Part shown: positions 61,121-64,000 of the stretch, piece by piece
Layout: every line of letters begins with the position of its first letter
Position numbering within the stretch: the first letter of the stretch is position 1
NCBI GenBank assembly: GCA_036785705.1
Contig: JAWUZG010000332.1
Span: 744,001 to 808,000 of the forward strand
Direction of reading: 5' to 3'
Source of the DNA: Acanthornis magna
Lineage: Eukaryota; Chordata; Aves; Passeriformes; Acanthizidae
Length of the DNA stretch: 64,000 nucleotides
The notes under the pieces: generated by a model
What the model was told of the DNA's origin: nothing
Databases searched by the model: none
The model's input: the letters and a program-made list of their open reading frames with translations, nothing else
Translations under genes and position numbers: made by a program

Positions 61121-64000
61121 ATGAGATGTTTCAGTGCAGGCTGGCAAGGTTTCGATTTACGAAGAGCACAAGAAGATAGGCTGCTCGTCAGAGTTTACCC
61201 AAACCTGCTATTGAGGTGTAAAACCCTCTCTCTTAGGGGGATGAATAAGGCTGAGGATGTCTGAAGCTTGTTTGGCTCACTAGTGGTAGCTGAGAAAAAT
61301 GGAATGATTTGGTAGAAACCTGTCTGCTACTGCATGGGAGCCCCAAATTAGGCTGTGCAGAGAACACCAGAAAAATAGGTAAAAAGTGGGAATTCAGGAG
61401 GAAAATAAATGTGTCCTTTGCCTCCAGTGGATGACATACTGGTCAAATACTGGGATCAGGGTCAGTGATTTGAAATTATTCTTTCAGCAGTCAGGAGAAA
61501 ATAGCAGAAAAGAGAGTGTGGTTTCTGAACCATCCTCTGTCATTCCCTGCCACATCCCCCAACATAACTGCTTTTATTTTTTAAGGAAGAAATAGTAATG
61601 AAAAACTACAAATAAAATAATACTCGGATTTATTAAATAATATTCAAATATATTAAATTGAGGTATGACAATTCATCTTAAATAGGAACATAAGATGAGA
61701 AAGTGGTTGCTGGTTGCAGTTTCATTTTGACTTGAACAAAGTCCTTCTTAAATTTCCAGCTACTTTTTTTTTTTAATTTTTTTAAGTCCAGGCAAAAAGA
61801 GGGTGATTTTCTTGTTTTGGAGCCTTATTCCTCACTGGTTTGAATTCAATTCCTCATTACAAGGCTGTATTAGCTTTAATAAGATTCCAAGTTACTTGCC
61901 CAGTTTGTGGTCTTACACATCAGTATTGTTTCCTGTTGCTTATGTGCACTGATCCTCTCTGTTGTACTTCTAATCATCTTTTCTTTGAGATTTTACCTTT
62001 CTCTCTTGTGCAGTACAGGTTCTGTTCCCTTGTTATTTTTCTAATAAAAGCCAAGTTTATTTAAGATTGAATTTTTCCTGCTGGGGTACAGGTGATCAGA
62101 ACTGTGCAGAGTAATTCAAATGTTATGCCATGAATGTTTTGCTTTATCCCTACTGGAAATTCCTTTTAGAATCAAATTTCTTGTCACAGACACATTGTTC
62201 ACAATTATTTTGTGTTTAGCCAAGACACCTGTATCTTATATTGCTAACCTCTTTCTTTAATGGAAAATCTACATGGATAGAGTATTCTTTAAATGAATAT
62301 TTAGAAAATGTCTATTGCTGTTGTCAGGTCTGTCACGCTGGAGCAGAGATCTCATTGTCTACCTAAGATTGTCTGTTAGCACATTCTGCGTAAAATATCC
62401 GTCTTTGTTCCTTTCCTGTTTTGAACATTTGCAATTCTGTCAAGTTCCATGTCACAGTCAGTCAAACTTCCCTGACTTTCAGCACTAACAATTTCTGTAG
62501 TCACGTACAATTCACACAAACTGCTCATTACTGAGAGCATAATTAGCCTTCTCTATTGTGTGGGACACTGCGTGACACACAGAAGATTAACAAATAGTGA
62601 ATGATGAATAGTTGGAACAAAACTCAAAAGAAGTACGGCAGGAGAAATGAGTGTTCCTTGGCTCTGACCTGTGCTGAGTACCTGTCTTCTAGGACAGTCA
62701 GAAGAGAAATAATTTTATGAGCTTGGATGAATTATTTCAGGAGGTGAGACTGTTTCAACTTTACAGGAAAAGCTTAAAATTTGATTTATGTCACACTTCC
62801 ATCAGTCATATTTTGCTGTAACCTTATGGATTTCAGCAAAGCTATTTCGGGTTTATTCTACTGTAAATGATACCAGTGTCATGTTCTTAGCTGGAAATAC
62901 AGAATTTTTATGAACTTCACAAATTAGTCTTTCTGGTCTAGGATTGAACTGTGATGTAACTTGCAAACACAAATGTCTGACAAATCAAAATCTCAAAAAG
63001 GAATGAGTTTTGCTGGCAGAGTTTTTGTCTTTTGTTCTCCCAAAGGGGTGATTAGTGTAACATGCAAAACGGTTCCAATTAAACTTGGAAAAGGGAAAAA
63101 TGCCAGCTTTTCACAGAAGCTTTCTCTTGAGGACACAGACCAATTCCAAGATTTACTAAGGTTTAGAGATATTTCATTTATATCTGGTGGCTCAATAAAT
63201 TCACAGCAAAACCAATCTAAAACACTCTCAAAACCATGTAAAAATACAGGCTGGTGTCAGCTTGGGCAGACACTGACCTGTACCTGCTGTGTGTGTGCTG
63301 CTTTCCGTCTCCATCTGCCTGAACACCCGGGGCAAGGAGGAGCAGCATTCCCAACCCCACTGTCCAGGAATGCTGGGAAGGTGTTTGTCATCCCCCACCT
63401 GTGGTAAAGAATTGCTGGGTTTTGTTTTAAAGGCTTAAGAAGAGTGAGAAAAAATTACCCTTGTGGAATCTCCTGGTGAGACGGCCCAGACTGGCAGTTT
63501 TGCCCATGCTCAGAGCAAACCCACTGACATTTTGCCATTCCTGCTTTGAGGCAGCGGTCTCATTCAAATCCGAATTTTCAGTACAGGATAGACATTTCAC
63601 ATAAACTTCATGAAGCCAAGGAATCTGTTCAAACTAAAATCCTGTGAACTGAATCTGATATTTTACACATAAGCACCAGAAATATGCTCTGTGATGTCAT
63701 CAGGGAAATGTCAGCTGGCAGATGTATTTTCCTCCCCCCTCGGATACTGAAACAGATAATACACACAGACCATAGTGTATAGACCACTGACAACCTTAAA
63801 ACTCATTTAATGGCGAGATCCCTAAGTGGCCTGTCTATAAATTCACTTCCTTTTATTGTACAGAGAAACAGCAAAAATCCTTTCAGCTTTACCTGGCTTA
63901 CATCAGAAAGCTGTATGGTATTGATGAAATCTTTCCTGTGTGAGCTTATTCAATAAAAATGTTAAATAGCACTAACTAACTAACTTAGGTAAGGCTAATA
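61121..64000. other. Non-coding stretch to window end
   Basis: No supportable gene. There is a T11 run at 61764-61774. A plus-strand frame with an ATG at 62973 runs to 63407, but its start context is weak (C at -3) and the protein is unrecognised. No interspersed repeat was recognised. Confidence 0.5.

Noticed and set aside
62973..63407. Plus-strand ATG frame of about 144 codons
   Set aside because: The first half looks somewhat protein-like, but the start context is weak, the second half becomes cysteine- and proline-rich from GC-rich DNA, and nothing is recognised. Worth one database search, no more.

Overview
The window reads as vertebrate nuclear DNA, most likely from a bird, and almost all of it is non-coding. 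There are no closely packed open frames, no ribosome-binding sites and no operon structure. Open frames rarely exceed 150 codons and fall on both strands without order. The base composition is AT-rich with scattered GC-richer patches. The bird assignment rests on two CR1 LINE remnants. The clearer one, at about 37572-37696, ends in the degenerate octamer repeat typical of avian and other sauropsid CR1 3' ends. An LTR-like element at about 37937-38245 fits the same picture. A passerine is possible but is only inference. The window probably lies in a gene desert or inside a very large intron; the sequence does not say which.

Layout. 1-10 kb: AT-rich single-copy sequence with one old CR1 fragment (1888-2003). 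10-24 kb: a perfect 32-bp tandem duplication, AT microsatellites, several short inverted repeats (the best at 17930-17967 and a pair at 22933-23030), and two motif clusters that could be enhancers (15943-16077 and 23493-23560). 24-35 kb: a decayed tandem repeat, an A-free G/T tract, an 18-A run, MIR-like phrases, and a GC- and purine-richer stretch at 33.6-34.8 kb. 35-39 kb: a GC-rich patch, a GGGA run with G-quadruplex potential, the CR1 3' end and the LTR-like element. 39-58 kb: single-copy sequence with small tandem duplications, long T and A runs, and a foldback at 54439-54521. 58-64 kb: contains the only coding-like signal I find worth following, on the minus strand at 59899-60346.

I found no confident protein-coding gene, tRNA, rRNA, known microRNA, CRISPR array or CpG island. 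The best candidate for something undescribed is the minus-strand signal near 60 kb. There, two open frames meet at a nine-base homopolymer, and the second ends in a stop codon with an AATAAA about 60 bases downstream. It could be a terminal exon, a decayed retrocopy or chance. The second candidate is the foldback at 54.4-54.5 kb. Everything rests on reading by eye; no alignment or folding was run.
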